A stretch of 64,000 bases of DNA from the NCBI RefSeq assembly GCF_022811725.1, contig NZ_CP094527.1:496001-560000 (forward strand). Reading direction: 5' to 3'. Source of the stretch: Mucilaginibacter sp. SMC90 (GTDB taxonomy: Bacteria > Bacteroidota > Bacteroidia > Sphingobacteriales > Sphingobacteriaceae). The translations under genes and the position numbers were made by a program. Of this stretch, positions 35,931 to 45,421 are shown in pieces; positions within the stretch are counted from its first letter, which is position 1; every line of letters starts with the position of its first letter. Below the pieces are notes generated by a model, which worked only from the letters and a program-made list of their open reading frames with translations, searched no databases and was not told where the DNA came from.

Positions 35931-36014
35931 TGATGTTTGGCTTGTACATTCGCTCAAAAAATTGTCCTTTTATTGAACATGATTGTTTGAAAAATTTTTA
36001 GCGAGGTTTTCAAG

Positions 36015-36130
36015 TTCCCCTCTCGAGAGGGGGCGCGAAAGGCATAGCGGGAGCAGGGGTGTGTTATGCGAGCTATAGGCCGTGAGTAGAGTAACACACC
36101 CCTCCACCCCTCTCAAGAGGGGAATCGCGC
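36015..36130. repeat. Dispersed palindromic repeat, family D, intact copy
   Basis: Outer arms ttcccctctcgagagggg and cccctctcaagaggggaa; inner arms aggggtgtgtta and taacacacccct. Related copies at 10598, 38487 and 42375. Confidence 0.8.
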
Positions 36131-36200
36131 AGGCCAACGCTTTTTGTTATTCTTACACATGTGTTGTATTGATTTGAAAATAAAGCACCCAAAATAATAA

Positions 36201-38483
36201 ATGAAAAAATTACTCCTCCTGGCGTTCGCCTTTTTACCGGCAGCACTTTCGGCACAAGAAAAGGTGTCGTCACCTGTCGATCTGATCAACCCGCTTATGG
36301 GTACGCAATCAAAGCCGTCGCTTTCTAATGGTAATACGTACCCGGCAGTAGCCCTGCCCTGGGGTATGAATTTCTGGACCCCGCAAACCGGTAAAATGGG
36401 CGATGGATGGCAGTATACCTATGACGCCGATAAGATCCTCGGTTTTAAGCAAACCCACCAGCCATCGCCGTGGATGAATGACTATGGTATGTTCTCCGTT
36501 TTTCCAGAAACAGGCAAGCTAAAGCTGAACGAAAAAGAACGCGGCAGCTGGTTCTCGCACAAAGCTGAAACCGCAAAACCGTATTACTACAGCGTTTACC
36601 TGGCCGATTATGATGTTACAACCGAAATTACGCCTACTGAACGTGCTGCCAGTTTTCAGTTCACTTTTCCTAAAAGCGACAGTTCGCACATTGTGATCGA
36701 CGCGTTTGACAAAGGTTCATATATAAAAATCATTCCCGGTGAGCAAAAGATAATTGGTTACAGCACCAAGAATAGCGGCGCAGTACCGGCTAACTTTAAA
36801 AACTACTTTGTTATTTATGTAGACAAACCATTTGCGCTGGCTTCGGCATGGCATGACTGGAAGCAGGATGCAGGTCAGTTGGAATACACCGGTGACCATG
36901 CCGGTGCAGTGATCACGCTGAAAACCGCTAAAGGCGAAAAAGTTCATCTTAAAGTAGCTTCTTCATTTATCAGTATTGAACAGGCCGAACTTAACCTGAA
37001 ACGTGAGCTTGGTAATGATGACTTTGCAGCAACCTGCCAAAAAGCAAAAGATACCTGGAACAAAACCCTGAGCCGTTTGGATGTTGAGGGTGGTACTATC
37101 GATCAAACCCGCACTTTTTACAGCAGCCTTTACCGCATGCTTTTCTTCCCCAACAAAATGTACGAGGTTGATGCCAGCGGACAAAATGTACATTACAGCC
37201 CCTTCAATGGTAAAATTGCACCGGGTTACCTGTTTGCCGGTACCGGTTTCTGGGATACCTTCAGGGCACTTTATCCTTTCCTGAATTTGGTTTATCCATC
37301 CATCAACAAAGAAATGCAGGAAGGCCTCATCAATGACTATAAAGAAGGCGGCTGGCTGCCTGAGTGGTCGAGCCCGGGTTATGCTGATTGTATGATCGGT
37401 AATAACTCTGCATCGGTAGTTTCTGAAGCTTACCTGAAAGGTTTGCGCGGTTATGATATCGAAACACTATACCAGGCCCTTAAACACGGCGCTAACAACG
37501 AAGGCCCTAATGCAACCGGTCGCCGTGGTGTGCAATATTATAACACTTTGGGTTATGTACCTTATAATGTTAAGATCAACGAAAACGCCGCCCGTACGCT
37601 GGAGTATGCTTATGATGATTTTGCCATTTACCAGTTAGGTAAAGCTTTAGGCAAACCCAAAAAAGAAATCGAGATCTACAAAAAACGCAGCCAAAATTAT
37701 CGCAACATATTTGATCCTGAAACCAAGCTGATGCGCGGTAAAAACCAGGATGGTACTTTTGAAACTCCTTTCAATCCGTTTAAATGGGGCGATGCCTTTA
37801 CCGAAGGTAACAGCTGGCATTATAGCTGGGGCGTGTTCCATGATATCCAGGGTTTGATAAACCTCATGGGCGGCAAGCAGCAGTTTGCAGCCAAACTGGA
37901 TTCGGTGTTTGAAATGCCGCCGGTATTTGATGACAGCTATTATGGTGGTGTGATCCACGAGATCCGCGAAATGCAAATTGCCGGTATGGGCCAGTACGCG
38001 CATGGTAACCAGCCAATTCAGCACATGATCTACTTATACAATCACGCAGGTCAGCCATGGAAAACCCAATACTGGGTTCGTGAAGCCATGAACAGGCTTT
38101 ACAGGGCAACACCTGACGGTTATTGCGGCGACGAGGATAACGGACAAACATCGGCCTGGTACATTTTCTCGGCTATGGGTTTTTACCCGGTTACCCCGGC
38201 CAGTGATCAGTATGTGTTAGGTGCCCCACTGTTTAAAAAAGTGACGGTTAATTTAGAGAATGGCAAAACCATTACCATCAATGCGCCAAAAAACAGCGCA
38301 GATAACAGGTATGTAAATACACTTACTGTTGATGGCAAGCCGTACACCAACAACTGGTTAAGCCATAAAGGTTTATTAAATGGTGCGGTACTTGACTTTG
38401 ATATGCAAGCTACCCCGAATAAAGACCGCGGCACCAAAGATGCCGATGTACCTTATTCAATGAGTAACGAGAAAGAGAAATAA
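36201..38483 (+). CDS. GH92 family alpha-mannosidase
   Basis: 760 residues with signal peptide ending near residue 19 (LSAQ). GH92 enzymes are Ca-dependent exo-alpha-mannosidases that act with inversion. Family marks: DLINPLMGTQ and GNTYPAVALPWGMN at the start, TGFWDTFRALYPFL near 351, the EGNSWHYSW segment near 535 holding the probable catalytic acid Glu, and the GDEDNGQTSAWY segment near 645 with acidic residues of the base. The glycan linkage (1,2 versus others) cannot be set from sequence alone. It gives the best clue that the locus targets alpha-mannans or N-glycans. Confidence 0.94.
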   Translation: MKKLLLLAFAFLPAALSAQEKVSSPVDLINPLMGTQSKPSLSNGNTYPAVALPWGMNFWTPQTGKMGDGWQYTYDADKILGFKQTHQPSPWMNDYGMFSVFPETGKLKLNEKERGSWFSHKAETAKPYYYSVYLADYDVTTEITPTERAASFQFTFPKSDSSHIVIDAFDKGSYIKIIPGEQKIIGYSTKNSGAVPANFKNYFVIYVDKPFALASAWHDWKQDAGQLEYTGDHAGAVITLKTAKGEKVHLKVASSFISIEQAELNLKRELGNDDFAATCQKAKDTWNKTLSRLDVEGGTIDQTRTFYSSLYRMLFFPNKMYEVDASGQNVHYSPFNGKIAPGYLFAGTGFWDTFRALYPFLNLVYPSINKEMQEGLINDYKEGGWLPEWSSPGYADCMIGNNSASVVSEAYLKGLRGYDIETLYQALKHGANNEGPNATGRRGVQYYNTLGYVPYNVKINENAARTLEYAYDDFAIYQLGKALGKPKKEIEIYKKRSQNYRNIFDPETKLMRGKNQDGTFETPFNPFKWGDAFTEGNSWHYSWGVFHDIQGLINLMGGKQQFAAKLDSVFEMPPVFDDSYYGGVIHEIREMQIAGMGQYAHGNQPIQHMIYLYNHAGQPWKTQYWVREAMNRLYRATPDGYCGDEDNGQTSAWYIFSAMGFYPVTPASDQYVLGAPLFKKVTVNLENGKTITINAPKNSADNRYVNTLTVDGKPYTNNWLSHKGLLNGAVLDFDMQATPNKDRGTKDADVPYSMSNEKEK

Positions 38484-38575
38484 AAGCTCCCTTCTCGAGA
38501 GGGGGCGCGGCGGGAATGAGCGATAGCAGGTGTGTGTTTGTCAAAGCAGAAACACACACCTCCACCCCTCTCAAG

Positions 38576-38801
38576 CTACTGTGTGTACACATCTTATAAA
38601 AAAATGTCATTTCGATAGAGCAGGGGCGGGCTGAGAGGTGGAGCGAAAGAGAAATCTTCTACATCGGACTCTACATTGTACCTGTAAAAGCAGGGCGTAG
38701 AAGATTTCTCCTCACCTCCGATGCGCAAACCCCTACCCTTGGTTCGTCGAAATGACATTTTTTATTAATGCTAAAATTTAAAAGATGTGTACACACAGTA
38801 G
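38576..38801. mobile_element. MITE-like element with perfect 20-bp terminal inverted repeats
   Basis: Ends ctactgtgtgtacacatctt (38576-38595) and its exact inverse (38782-38801). No ORF. Most of its interior is a family C repeat (38603-38759). Flanks show a weak partial duplication (cctctc on both sides). It sits inside the right arm of a family D palindrome. Confidence 0.7.
38603..38759. repeat. Dispersed palindromic repeat, family C, copy 2
   Basis: Starts aatgtcatttcga and ends tcgaaatgacatt, with inner gagaaatcttctacat and its inverted counterpart gtagaagatttctc. Nested in the 38576-38801 element. Confidence 0.75.
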
Positions 38802-38846
38802 CCTCTCTGAGGGGAATCGCACAACCCCGCTCTTTTTTATGTTTTT

Positions 38847-38920
38847 TGTAGAGACGCATCACATGCGTCTCCCACCATGCAGATTAAATAGCTATGATGG
38901 GAGATATATGTGATGCGTTT
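38847..38920. repeat. Palindromic repeat built on gagacgcatcacatgcgtctc
   Basis: A short palindrome at 38850-38871 is followed by an inverted arm, gggagatatatgtgatgcg, ending at 38917. It lies in the gap before the 185-residue protein gene; nothing else is seen there. Confidence 0.5.
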
Positions 38921-38986
38921 TTGTTTAAAGAGAATTATACTATCCGAAAGGCATTGCTTTTATCTTTTTTGTAACTTGCCTTATCA

Positions 38987-39544
38987 ATGAAAAGGCAAAG
39001 AATTCACCACACAGTTTTACTCATATGTTTTTTGGTATTGCCTGCTATCCTTGCTTTTTCCATACGCCCCTCCGGCAAATACAATCTTGATTTTTTTACT
39101 ACCCACAATCAATTTTACCTGTGCGATTCGGCATTTACCGGTACCACAGGCGATACTACCTTCTGGAACAGTGATGCCCAAAACGCGCGTTTAGGTACCA
39201 CAGAAGATATTATTGGCGTTAAAACCGCCAGTTATGGCCACGTACGCGCCGAGCTTAGTGTGCTTAATACTGCCGATACCGAAAAAGACTTCGGCAAATA
39301 TGACCATGTTGTTGAAGGTAGTGTAAAACTAAGTTCGGGCATTATGGAGGTCCTGAATTTTCCGGATACCAAAATTATTTTGAAGGCTATTGTTACCCCG
39401 GCGAGGTATCGTGTCCGTATTTATTCGTACGCCATAAAAAATGTGAACCCTGATGAGGATGAAGGTACCGATCATTATAAAATTACCCTTTGGCCTGCAG
39501 AAGGCAGGGAAAGGAAAATACTGAAAGGCTATAAACCGGAGTAA
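38987..39544 (+). CDS. Hypothetical secreted or membrane-anchored protein
   Basis: 185 residues with a hydrophobic N-terminus (about 9-25, LLICFLVLPAILAF) that may be a signal peptide or anchor. The rest is soluble and beta-rich with many Asp, Thr and Tyr. I do not recognise a family. It stands alone, convergent with the rhodanese pair, with a hairpin after it. Codon use matches neighbours. Confidence 0.65.
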   Translation: MKRQRIHHTVLLICFLVLPAILAFSIRPSGKYNLDFFTTHNQFYLCDSAFTGTTGDTTFWNSDAQNARLGTTEDIIGVKTASYGHVRAELSVLNTADTEKDFGKYDHVVEGSVKLSSGIMEVLNFPDTKIILKAIVTPARYRVRIYSYAIKNVNPDEDEGTDHYKITLWPAEGRERKILKGYKPE

Positions 39545-39567
39545 AGCTAACCGGAAAAGATAGAAGA

Positions 39568-39602
39568 CAGACTTACGAAGCTTCAAAAACTTCGTAAGTC
39601 TG
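39568..39602. terminator. Family E hairpin between convergent genes
   Basis: A perfect 13-bp stem, cagacttacgaag with cttcgtaagtctg, shares its core with the hairpin at 3972-4004. No T run; it probably ends transcription from both sides or is a dispersed palindrome. Confidence 0.55.
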
Positions 39603-39621
39603 TGCAGGATACTGTAAAAGT

Positions 39622-39837
39622 TTATTTCTTTTTTGGGGTTTCCTTGGTTTCTTTCACTTGCTGTGTGTCTTTAACCTCCTTTAAAAGCTTTAACTTCATA
39701 AAAATCACAACTACACCAACTATCATAGCTCCTGCCATTACAGGGTAGTTATGGGTTGTAAACATTTTAAAAGCTACAATAAAGCACAACGCTACACCCA
39801 TGGTGTAAAGCACGTTGAGCACCAGTTTAAAGCCCAT
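39622..39837 (-). CDS. Small membrane protein downstream of rhodanese
   Basis: 71 residues with two hydrophobic segments (about 5-25 and 31-50) and a Lys-rich tail (KETKETPKKK). No family recognised; it resembles small membrane partners of rhodanese genes. Its ATG overlaps the rhodanese stop codon by one base (TAATG), so the two are translationally coupled. Confidence 0.7.
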   Translation of the reverse strand: MGFKLVLNVLYTMGVALCFIVAFKMFTTHNYPVMAGAMIVGVVVIFMKLKLLKEVKDTQQVKETKETPKKK

Positions 39838-40151
39838 TAGTATACGTTTAATTCGGGGTCAATTTCGGCCTGCCATGCAAGGATCCCGCCTCTTAAGTTT
39901 GACAGGTTGGTAAAGCCAAGCTGCTCCAGTTGCATAATAGCGGCTGCACTGCGTTTACCGCTGCGGCACATTACCACTACCGGTTTGTCTTTACTTATCT
40001 TTTCCGATTCTATCACTACGCCGCCAAGCGGTATAAGCTGCCCGCCAAGGTTTGAAGTTTCATATTCAAAATCTTCCCTAACATCAATCAGTTGAAAATC
40101 TTCGCCTTTGTCAATTTTCTCTTTTAATTCCTGTACGGTTATCTCGTTCAT
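39837..40151 (-). CDS. Single-domain rhodanese-like protein
   Basis: A 104-residue sulfurtransferase-fold protein. It has LIDVREDFEYETSNL near 21-35 and the active-site loop CRSGKRSA with Cys62, which can carry a persulfide. The loop length is that of a rhodanese rather than an arsenate reductase/Cdc25 phosphatase. It likely handles sulfane sulfur in the cytoplasm. The small membrane protein downstream is coupled to it. A TACCTTTG box on the minus strand at 40171-40178, 20 bases before the start, is a probable -7 element. Confidence 0.85.
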   Translation of the reverse strand: MNEITVQELKEKIDKGEDFQLIDVREDFEYETSNLGGQLIPLGGVVIESEKISKDKPVVVMCRSGKRSAAAIMQLEQLGFTNLSNLRGGILAWQAEIDPELNVY

Positions 40152-40267
40152 ATTAAATGTAATTATAATCCAAAGGTAGTTTTTTTCTTAATCAAATATT
40201 TAGGCTTGTTATTTGTAACAATCAAAGTGTATGAGCGTTTCATATATGTTTACACAATAATTACTTA

Positions 40268-41386
40268 ATGAAAAAAGTTACACGCTTTTTCTGGTTCTGT
40301 TCAGGAGCACATATCGATACCTTAAAAAAGTACCCAATAGAGCATAATAAGTATGTTGGTATTGGCGCAACCATATTTTTCACCGCATTATTTGCGGCTT
40401 TATCGGGAGGTTATGCCATGTACTTTGTTTTTAATGGCGATGCCTTTGCTGTAGGCTTTGCTATACTATTTGGATTGCTATGGGGAACGGCCATTTTTAA
40501 TATGGACCGCTACATTGTATCCAGTATTAATAAAGAAGGTACAACAAATCAGCAGATATTGCAGGCTTCACCGCGTATCTTGCTGGCTATTATGATCGGG
40601 GTTGTGATATCGCGTCCGCTTGAACTAAAGATCTTTGATAAAGAAATTCGCCAGAAACTTAAAACAGCATACTTAAAGGGCCAGCGCAGCAAAATTGACA
40701 CGCTCGAAAAAACGTACATGCAAAAGTATGCTATGGAGCTGGGCAAAAATACCGACCTGAAGAAAGAAAAGGATTCATTAGAGCGGGATATCAACCGTTC
40801 GCGCTACCAGCTTAACCAGGAAGTTTTTGGTGATAAAACCAACCAAACATCGGGCATTACCGGCTACGGCACTTACGCCAAGCAAAAACAAAGTGTACTG
40901 GAAGAAAAAGAAACACGGCTCAAAACGGTTACCGATAATTTAGGGCAGATGGACCAATACCTGAGCGCCCGGAAGGATTATGAGGGGCTAAACAGCACGC
41001 GCCTGTTTACAGAGCATCAATTAGACAGTTTGGCCAGCATAGCTGGCTTCTCCGATCGTAACTGGGCATTGGGCCAGCTTACCTATACGGAAAACGGTAA
41101 ACGCGATCTGGATACATACCTCGCCATTTCCTTTATAGGCTATTTGTTTATTTTATTTGAATGTTTGCCGGTGTTTGTAAAGCTGATGTCGCCCAAGGGG
41201 CCTTATGATACAGCTATTGCTAAAACTGCCGAAGCAAATATCCACTTCGCCGAACGCGACAAAGAACGTGACATAGCTGTTACCGATAATATCTATGACC
41301 ATAACCTGGATACAGATATCGAACGGCGAAAGAAGATCATCAGTTCACAATCTGATTATGATTTTGAGCGGCATAGTTATGAGTAA
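40268..41386 (+). CDS. DUF4407 domain membrane protein
   Basis: 372 residues. Three or four hydrophobic segments at about 30-50, 57-80 and 98-118, then a long charged coiled-coil-like region (about 125-260), and another transmembrane segment near 280-300 followed by a charged tail. The opening FWFCSGAHIDTLKKYP and the GTAIFNMDRYIVSS segment near 78-91 are typical of DUF4407, whose function is unknown. No operon partner. Confidence 0.85.
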   Translation: MKKVTRFFWFCSGAHIDTLKKYPIEHNKYVGIGATIFFTALFAALSGGYAMYFVFNGDAFAVGFAILFGLLWGTAIFNMDRYIVSSINKEGTTNQQILQASPRILLAIMIGVVISRPLELKIFDKEIRQKLKTAYLKGQRSKIDTLEKTYMQKYAMELGKNTDLKKEKDSLERDINRSRYQLNQEVFGDKTNQTSGITGYGTYAKQKQSVLEEKETRLKTVTDNLGQMDQYLSARKDYEGLNSTRLFTEHQLDSLASIAGFSDRNWALGQLTYTENGKRDLDTYLAISFIGYLFILFECLPVFVKLMSPKGPYDTAIAKTAEANIHFAERDKERDIAVTDNIYDHNLDTDIERRKKIISSQSDYDFERHSYE

Positions 41387-41408
41387 GCGGCTCATTTTGC
41401 CAATTGAA

Positions 41409-41560
41409 AAGGAGGCACCTACGGAGCCAATGCGCTGCTTTTAATAAATTCTATAAACATGATACTCCTACGGAGTTTTGCAATTTTCTTTCGCACTCCG
41501 TAGGAGTATCGTGTTTATAGCCAAAAAGAACAGAAATATTGGCTCCGTAGGTGCCTCCTT
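41409..41560. repeat. Two-layer nested palindrome (152 bp)
   Basis: Outer arms of 23 bp (41409-41431 with 41538-41560) are perfect inverses and carry cacctacggagcc. Inner arms of 26 bp (41451-41476 with 41495-41520; one mismatch) carry actcctacggagt. The word ctacggag thus occurs in both layers. No ORF of its own. Confidence 0.85.
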
Positions 41561-41659
41561 AAACATAGTATGGGTCGTGAGGACATTTATACTTATTGCA
41601 GGCGTAAATCTTTTGCGGTTTCATCCCAATCACGCATCTTGCAAACATATTATTAACCT

Positions 41660-42322
41660 ATGTTTGAGCAATTTTCCCATTCAAACTATCAATCCATTTG
41701 TGATCAACTCGCAGCCGGTGATCCGGATTTAGCCCTGATCATCCAAAATCATGGCTACCCGCCGCTGTGGTCAAGGCCAAACAGTTTTGAAACGCTGGTG
41801 CATATTATCCTTGAACAGCAGGTATCACTGGCCTCGGCATTATCGGCCTTAAATAAATTGAGGGAACGGGTACAGGAAATTACTCCCGCCCGTGTACTGC
41901 TCCTTACCGACGAAGAATTTAAAGCCTGCTATTGCAGCCGCCAAAAAACAGCCTACATCAAATACCTTGCAGAAGCTATCATCAGCGGGCAAATCGATCT
42001 GGAAGCTATGGAGCAGATGCCTGATGACGTGATCCGTGCCAAGCTAATCGCCCTCAAAGGTATTGGCAATTGGACGGTTGATGTTTACCTGATGTTTGTA
42101 CTACAGCACACCGATGTTTTCCCTATCGGGGATCTGGCCGCGGTGAATGCGCTTAAGCGGGTAAAAAATCTGTCAAAGGATATTACAAGGGAAGATTTGT
42201 TGGCGGTAACCGAACAGTGGAAACCATACCGCACCATAGCGGCTATGATATTGTGGCATTATTATTTGAGCCAAAGGACATCAGCTCCACCCAAACCCGC
42301 CCCTGAAGGCCTGGAAAAATAA
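41660..42322 (+). CDS. DNA-3-methyladenine glycosylase, AlkA/HhH-GPD type
   Basis: 220 residues. Alkylation-damaged bases are removed from DNA by these enzymes. Seen: the ILEQQVS segment near residues 51-57, the helix-hairpin-helix LIALKGIGNWTVDVYLMF near 133-150, and the catalytic-Asp region FPIGDLAAVNAL near 155-166, with Asp159. The length and motifs fit AlkA-type glycosylases. The C-terminal tail overlaps the start of a palindrome-rich gap. It is a single gene. Confidence 0.88.
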   Translation: MFEQFSHSNYQSICDQLAAGDPDLALIIQNHGYPPLWSRPNSFETLVHIILEQQVSLASALSALNKLRERVQEITPARVLLLTDEEFKACYCSRQKTAYIKYLAEAIISGQIDLEAMEQMPDDVIRAKLIALKGIGNWTVDVYLMFVLQHTDVFPIGDLAAVNALKRVKNLSKDITREDLLAVTEQWKPYRTIAAMILWHYYLSQRTSAPPKPAPEGLEK

Positions 42323-42374
42323 AGTATTTGCGGGTTTGAGTTTGATAACACTATAACAGTTCGGAAGATTTTTA

Positions 42375-42490
42375 ATTCCCTCCTTGGGGAGGGGCGCGGC
42401 AGAGTTGTGTAGTGGCAGGGAGGGGTTTATGCGTAATGAAGGCAGATAAGCCTGCCGTCGAAACCCCTCCCAAGGGAGGGAATCGCACAA
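42375..42490. repeat. Dispersed palindromic repeat, family D, copy 4
   Basis: Outer arms attccctccttggggagggg and cctcccaagggagggaat; inner arms gaggggttt and aaacccctc. Lies between the convergent glycosylase and cphA genes. Confidence 0.75.
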
Positions 42491-42563
42491 TCCCCACTTT
42501 TTTATTTCTTCCGAATACCTATCCACGTTATCACGCTTGAACCTGCGAAAGCGTATAAACAAA

Positions 42564-42588
42564 AAAGCGCTGGCGAAGCCAACGCTTT
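42564..42588 (-). terminator. Terminator of cphA
   Basis: On the minus strand aaagcgttggc pairs with gccagcgcttt (one mismatch) and is followed by a T run. It lies 35 bases after the cphA stop codon. Confidence 0.7.
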
Positions 42589-42622
42589 AAAATATCCTTA
42601 TCAAAAGCCACCTTTAAAGGCC

Positions 42623-45250
42623 TTAGGCGTTAAATAGCCCATTTCTCTCCTGTTCCTGGTAATCCTGAACAGTTTCAATGGCGTTATCAATAACATCGCT
42701 CAATGCTGTTATGAAGGTACCTGGCCGGGCAAGGCTCATGGCGTGTTTAATAGCGTCAACTTCTTTAGGTACCACCTCAACCTGTTTATCAGGGTCAACC
42801 GAAGCTATTCCTTCTTTTAACAAGCCGATAATGTTTTCGGCGGTACGGCCGCGCAGGTGTTTCTCCTGGCGCAGAATAATGTAGTCAAACATTTCGGCCG
42901 ATAGTTTGCCCAGTTCGCGGATGTCATCATCGCGCCTGTCGCCTGTACCGGCTATGATGCCAATTTTAAGGGGCGAATCGATATGCCTTAAAAACTCTTT
43001 AATACCGGTGTAACCATCAGGGTTGTGGGCAAAATCAATCATGAAACGGAAATCCTTGAATTCGAAGATATTCATACGTCCCGGCGTTTGCGATGCCGAA
43101 GGAATGAAAGTTTCGAGCGAGATCTTGATATCCTCGGTCTTAAATCCCCATAAAAAGGTAGCCAGCGTAGCGGCCAGCACATTCTCGATCATGAATGGCA
43201 CAGTACCACCAAAAGTAAGCGGGATCAGGATAGTGCGCTGCACACGGATCTTCCAGTCGCCTTTTAAAATGGTGATGAAGCCGTTTTCGCAAATGGCCGC
43301 GATCCCTCCTTTTTTACAATGCGATTTGATGATCGGGTTGTTTTCGTTCCGACTAAAATAAGCTATGTTACATTCGGCCTTTTTGCCAATGCGTACACAA
43401 TACTCATTATCGGCATTTAAAACGCCCCAGCCATCTTTTTTAACCGAGTTTAATACCACGCTTTTCACCCGCGAAAGGTCTTCGAGCGAATGAATATCCG
43501 ACAACCCGAGGTGGTCTTCCTGGATATTGGTAATTACACCTATATCACAAAATCCAAAGCCAAGGCCCGAACGCAGTATGCCCCCGCGGGCAGTCTCCAG
43601 CACGGCAAAGTCAACAGTAGGGTCTTTCAGTATAAACTCTGAGCTTACCGGGCCGGTGGTATCGCCCTTCAGCATCATGTTGTTTTGAACATAAATACCA
43701 TCTGATGTAGTAAAACCAACCCTGTGGCCATTGTTTTTTACGATATGGGCTATTAAACGGGTGGTTGTGGTTTTACCGTTGGTGCCAGTAATAGCGATGA
43801 TGGGGATACGGGCCGATTTGCCTGCCGGGTAAAGCATATCAATTACATGCCCAGCTACGTTGCGCGGCAGCCCTTCGCTTGGTGCAATGTGCATCCTGAA
43901 GCCTGGCGCGGCGTTAACTTCCAATATTACACCTCCCGTGTCGGTAAGCGGCTCGGTAAGGTTTTGTGCCATGATATCGATGCCGCAAATGTCAAGACCG
44001 ATGATTTTGGAGATCCGTTCGCAAATGAAAATGTTTTGCGGGTGTACGTGATCGGTAACATCAACAGAGGTACCGCCGGTGCTCAAATTTGCAGTTGATT
44101 TTACGTAAACTACCTCGTCTTTTTGAGGTACCGTTTCCAGCGAATATCCTTTTTTGGCCAGCAGGTCAAGCGTATCACGGTCAACCGATATTTCGGTTAG
44201 CACATTTTCATGCCCATAACCACGGCGTGGATCAGTGTTTTCAAGGTCGATAAGTTCCTGGATATTCAGTCTGCCATCACCGGTAACGTGTGCCGGCTTA
44301 CGCAAAGCCGCTGCAACCATTTTATTGTCTATAACCAGCACCCTGAAATCAAAGCCTGTAACATATCGTTCCACAATCACACGGCGCGAAATTTTAGCGG
44401 CGTGCTCATAAGCCTCAATAGCCTCCTCTTCGGTTTTTATGTTGATAGAGATACCGCGGCCATGGTTGCCGTCTAAAGGTTTAAACACCAGCGGGAAACC
44501 CACCTTACGGATAGCATCGGGCACAGCCGATGCCGAAGATATGGTTACGCCTTTGGCTACCGGGATGGCCTGCTCCTGCAGCAGGCGCTTGGTTTCTTCC
44601 TTATTACTGGCAATATCAACGGCAATACTGCTGGTTTTCTCGGTCATGGTAGCGCGAAAACGCACCTGGTTTTTGCCGTAGCCCAGCTGCACTAATGATT
44701 GGTTGTTGAGCCTGATCCATGGGATATCTCTTGCAATAGCTTCTTCTACAATTGAGCCTGTACTTGGGCCTAAACGGGTGTTTTCCCTGATCTCGCGCAT
44801 TTGTTGAATATCCGCATCCAGGTTATAATCTTCGCCTATTATCAATGCCTCGGCAATGCGTACAGATGATTCGGCAGCAAAAACACCAACTTTTTCTTCC
44901 AGGTAGGCAAACACTACATTGTATACACCTTTGGTTTTGGTTTCGCGGGTACGGCCAAAACCGGTATCCATGCCGGCAAGGGTTTGGATCTCTAAAGCGA
45001 TATGTTCAATAACATGGCCCATCCAGGTGCCGGCTATAACCCGCTGAAAAAAACCTCCGGGTACACCTGGCGAGCAGCGGTGGGTGTATAATGACGGCAG
45101 TAATTTTTCAAGGCGTTCGTAAAATCCGTCAATTTCATTAGTAGGGCGGTGCTCCATCTCCTGCAGGTCAAGCCGCATTTGTATTAATTTTTTGCGCCTG
45201 ATGCTCCAAATGTTGGGTCCGCGTAGTACCTGGATATTCTCGATCTTCAT
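42623..45250 (-). CDS. cphA: Cyanophycin synthetase
   Basis: CphA builds cyanophycin, a storage polymer of an Asp backbone with Arg on each side chain, using ATP. The 875 residues contain the CphA N-terminal domain (1-160), an ATP-grasp domain (about 200-475; VFKPLDGNHGRGISI and ILEVNAAPGFRMH) and a Mur-ligase-like domain from about 480, with P-loop GTNGKTTTTR near 490 and the FMIDFAHNPDGY segment near 733. Length and order match CphA. It diverges from cphB across 171 bases. Activity is well supported; whether the polymer serves nitrogen or carbon storage here is inference. Confidence 0.93.
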   Translation of the reverse strand: MKIENIQVLRGPNIWSIRRKKLIQMRLDLQEMEHRPTNEIDGFYERLEKLLPSLYTHRCSPGVPGGFFQRVIAGTWMGHVIEHIALEIQTLAGMDTGFGRTRETKTKGVYNVVFAYLEEKVGVFAAESSVRIAEALIIGEDYNLDADIQQMREIRENTRLGPSTGSIVEEAIARDIPWIRLNNQSLVQLGYGKNQVRFRATMTEKTSSIAVDIASNKEETKRLLQEQAIPVAKGVTISSASAVPDAIRKVGFPLVFKPLDGNHGRGISINIKTEEEAIEAYEHAAKISRRVIVERYVTGFDFRVLVIDNKMVAAALRKPAHVTGDGRLNIQELIDLENTDPRRGYGHENVLTEISVDRDTLDLLAKKGYSLETVPQKDEVVYVKSTANLSTGGTSVDVTDHVHPQNIFICERISKIIGLDICGIDIMAQNLTEPLTDTGGVILEVNAAPGFRMHIAPSEGLPRNVAGHVIDMLYPAGKSARIPIIAITGTNGKTTTTRLIAHIVKNNGHRVGFTTSDGIYVQNNMMLKGDTTGPVSSEFILKDPTVDFAVLETARGGILRSGLGFGFCDIGVITNIQEDHLGLSDIHSLEDLSRVKSVVLNSVKKDGWGVLNADNEYCVRIGKKAECNIAYFSRNENNPIIKSHCKKGGIAAICENGFITILKGDWKIRVQRTILIPLTFGGTVPFMIENVLAATLATFLWGFKTEDIKISLETFIPSASQTPGRMNIFEFKDFRFMIDFAHNPDGYTGIKEFLRHIDSPLKIGIIAGTGDRRDDDIRELGKLSAEMFDYIILRQEKHLRGRTAENIIGLLKEGIASVDPDKQVEVVPKEVDAIKHAMSLARPGTFITALSDVIDNAIETVQDYQEQERNGLFNA

Positions 45251-45421
45251 TATGTAGAATTCTATTTTTTTGTCAGTCTAATTTCCCCTTAAAACTATAA
45301 AACATAACACGGGAATAAAATTTTTGATGGCAAAAAGCCATTATTTATTATTAGTTCCTGTGTTTGTGCATGTTTTTGCCGTAATTTGTATATAGTTGTA
45401 TTAAGATATTGTGAAATAATC

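Larger units (their letters stand above)
38487..38826. repeat. Family D palindrome interrupted by a nested element
   Basis: ctcccttctcgagaggggg and the tgtgtgtttg/aaacacacacc arms (38530-38560) are the left part; ctctgaggggaatcgcacaa is the right end. A 226-bp element at 38576-38801 splits the right arm. Confidence 0.7.

Noticed and set aside
41478..41732. 84-codon ORF before the glycosylase gene
   Set aside because: It starts inside the nested palindrome and overlaps the well-supported glycosylase start.
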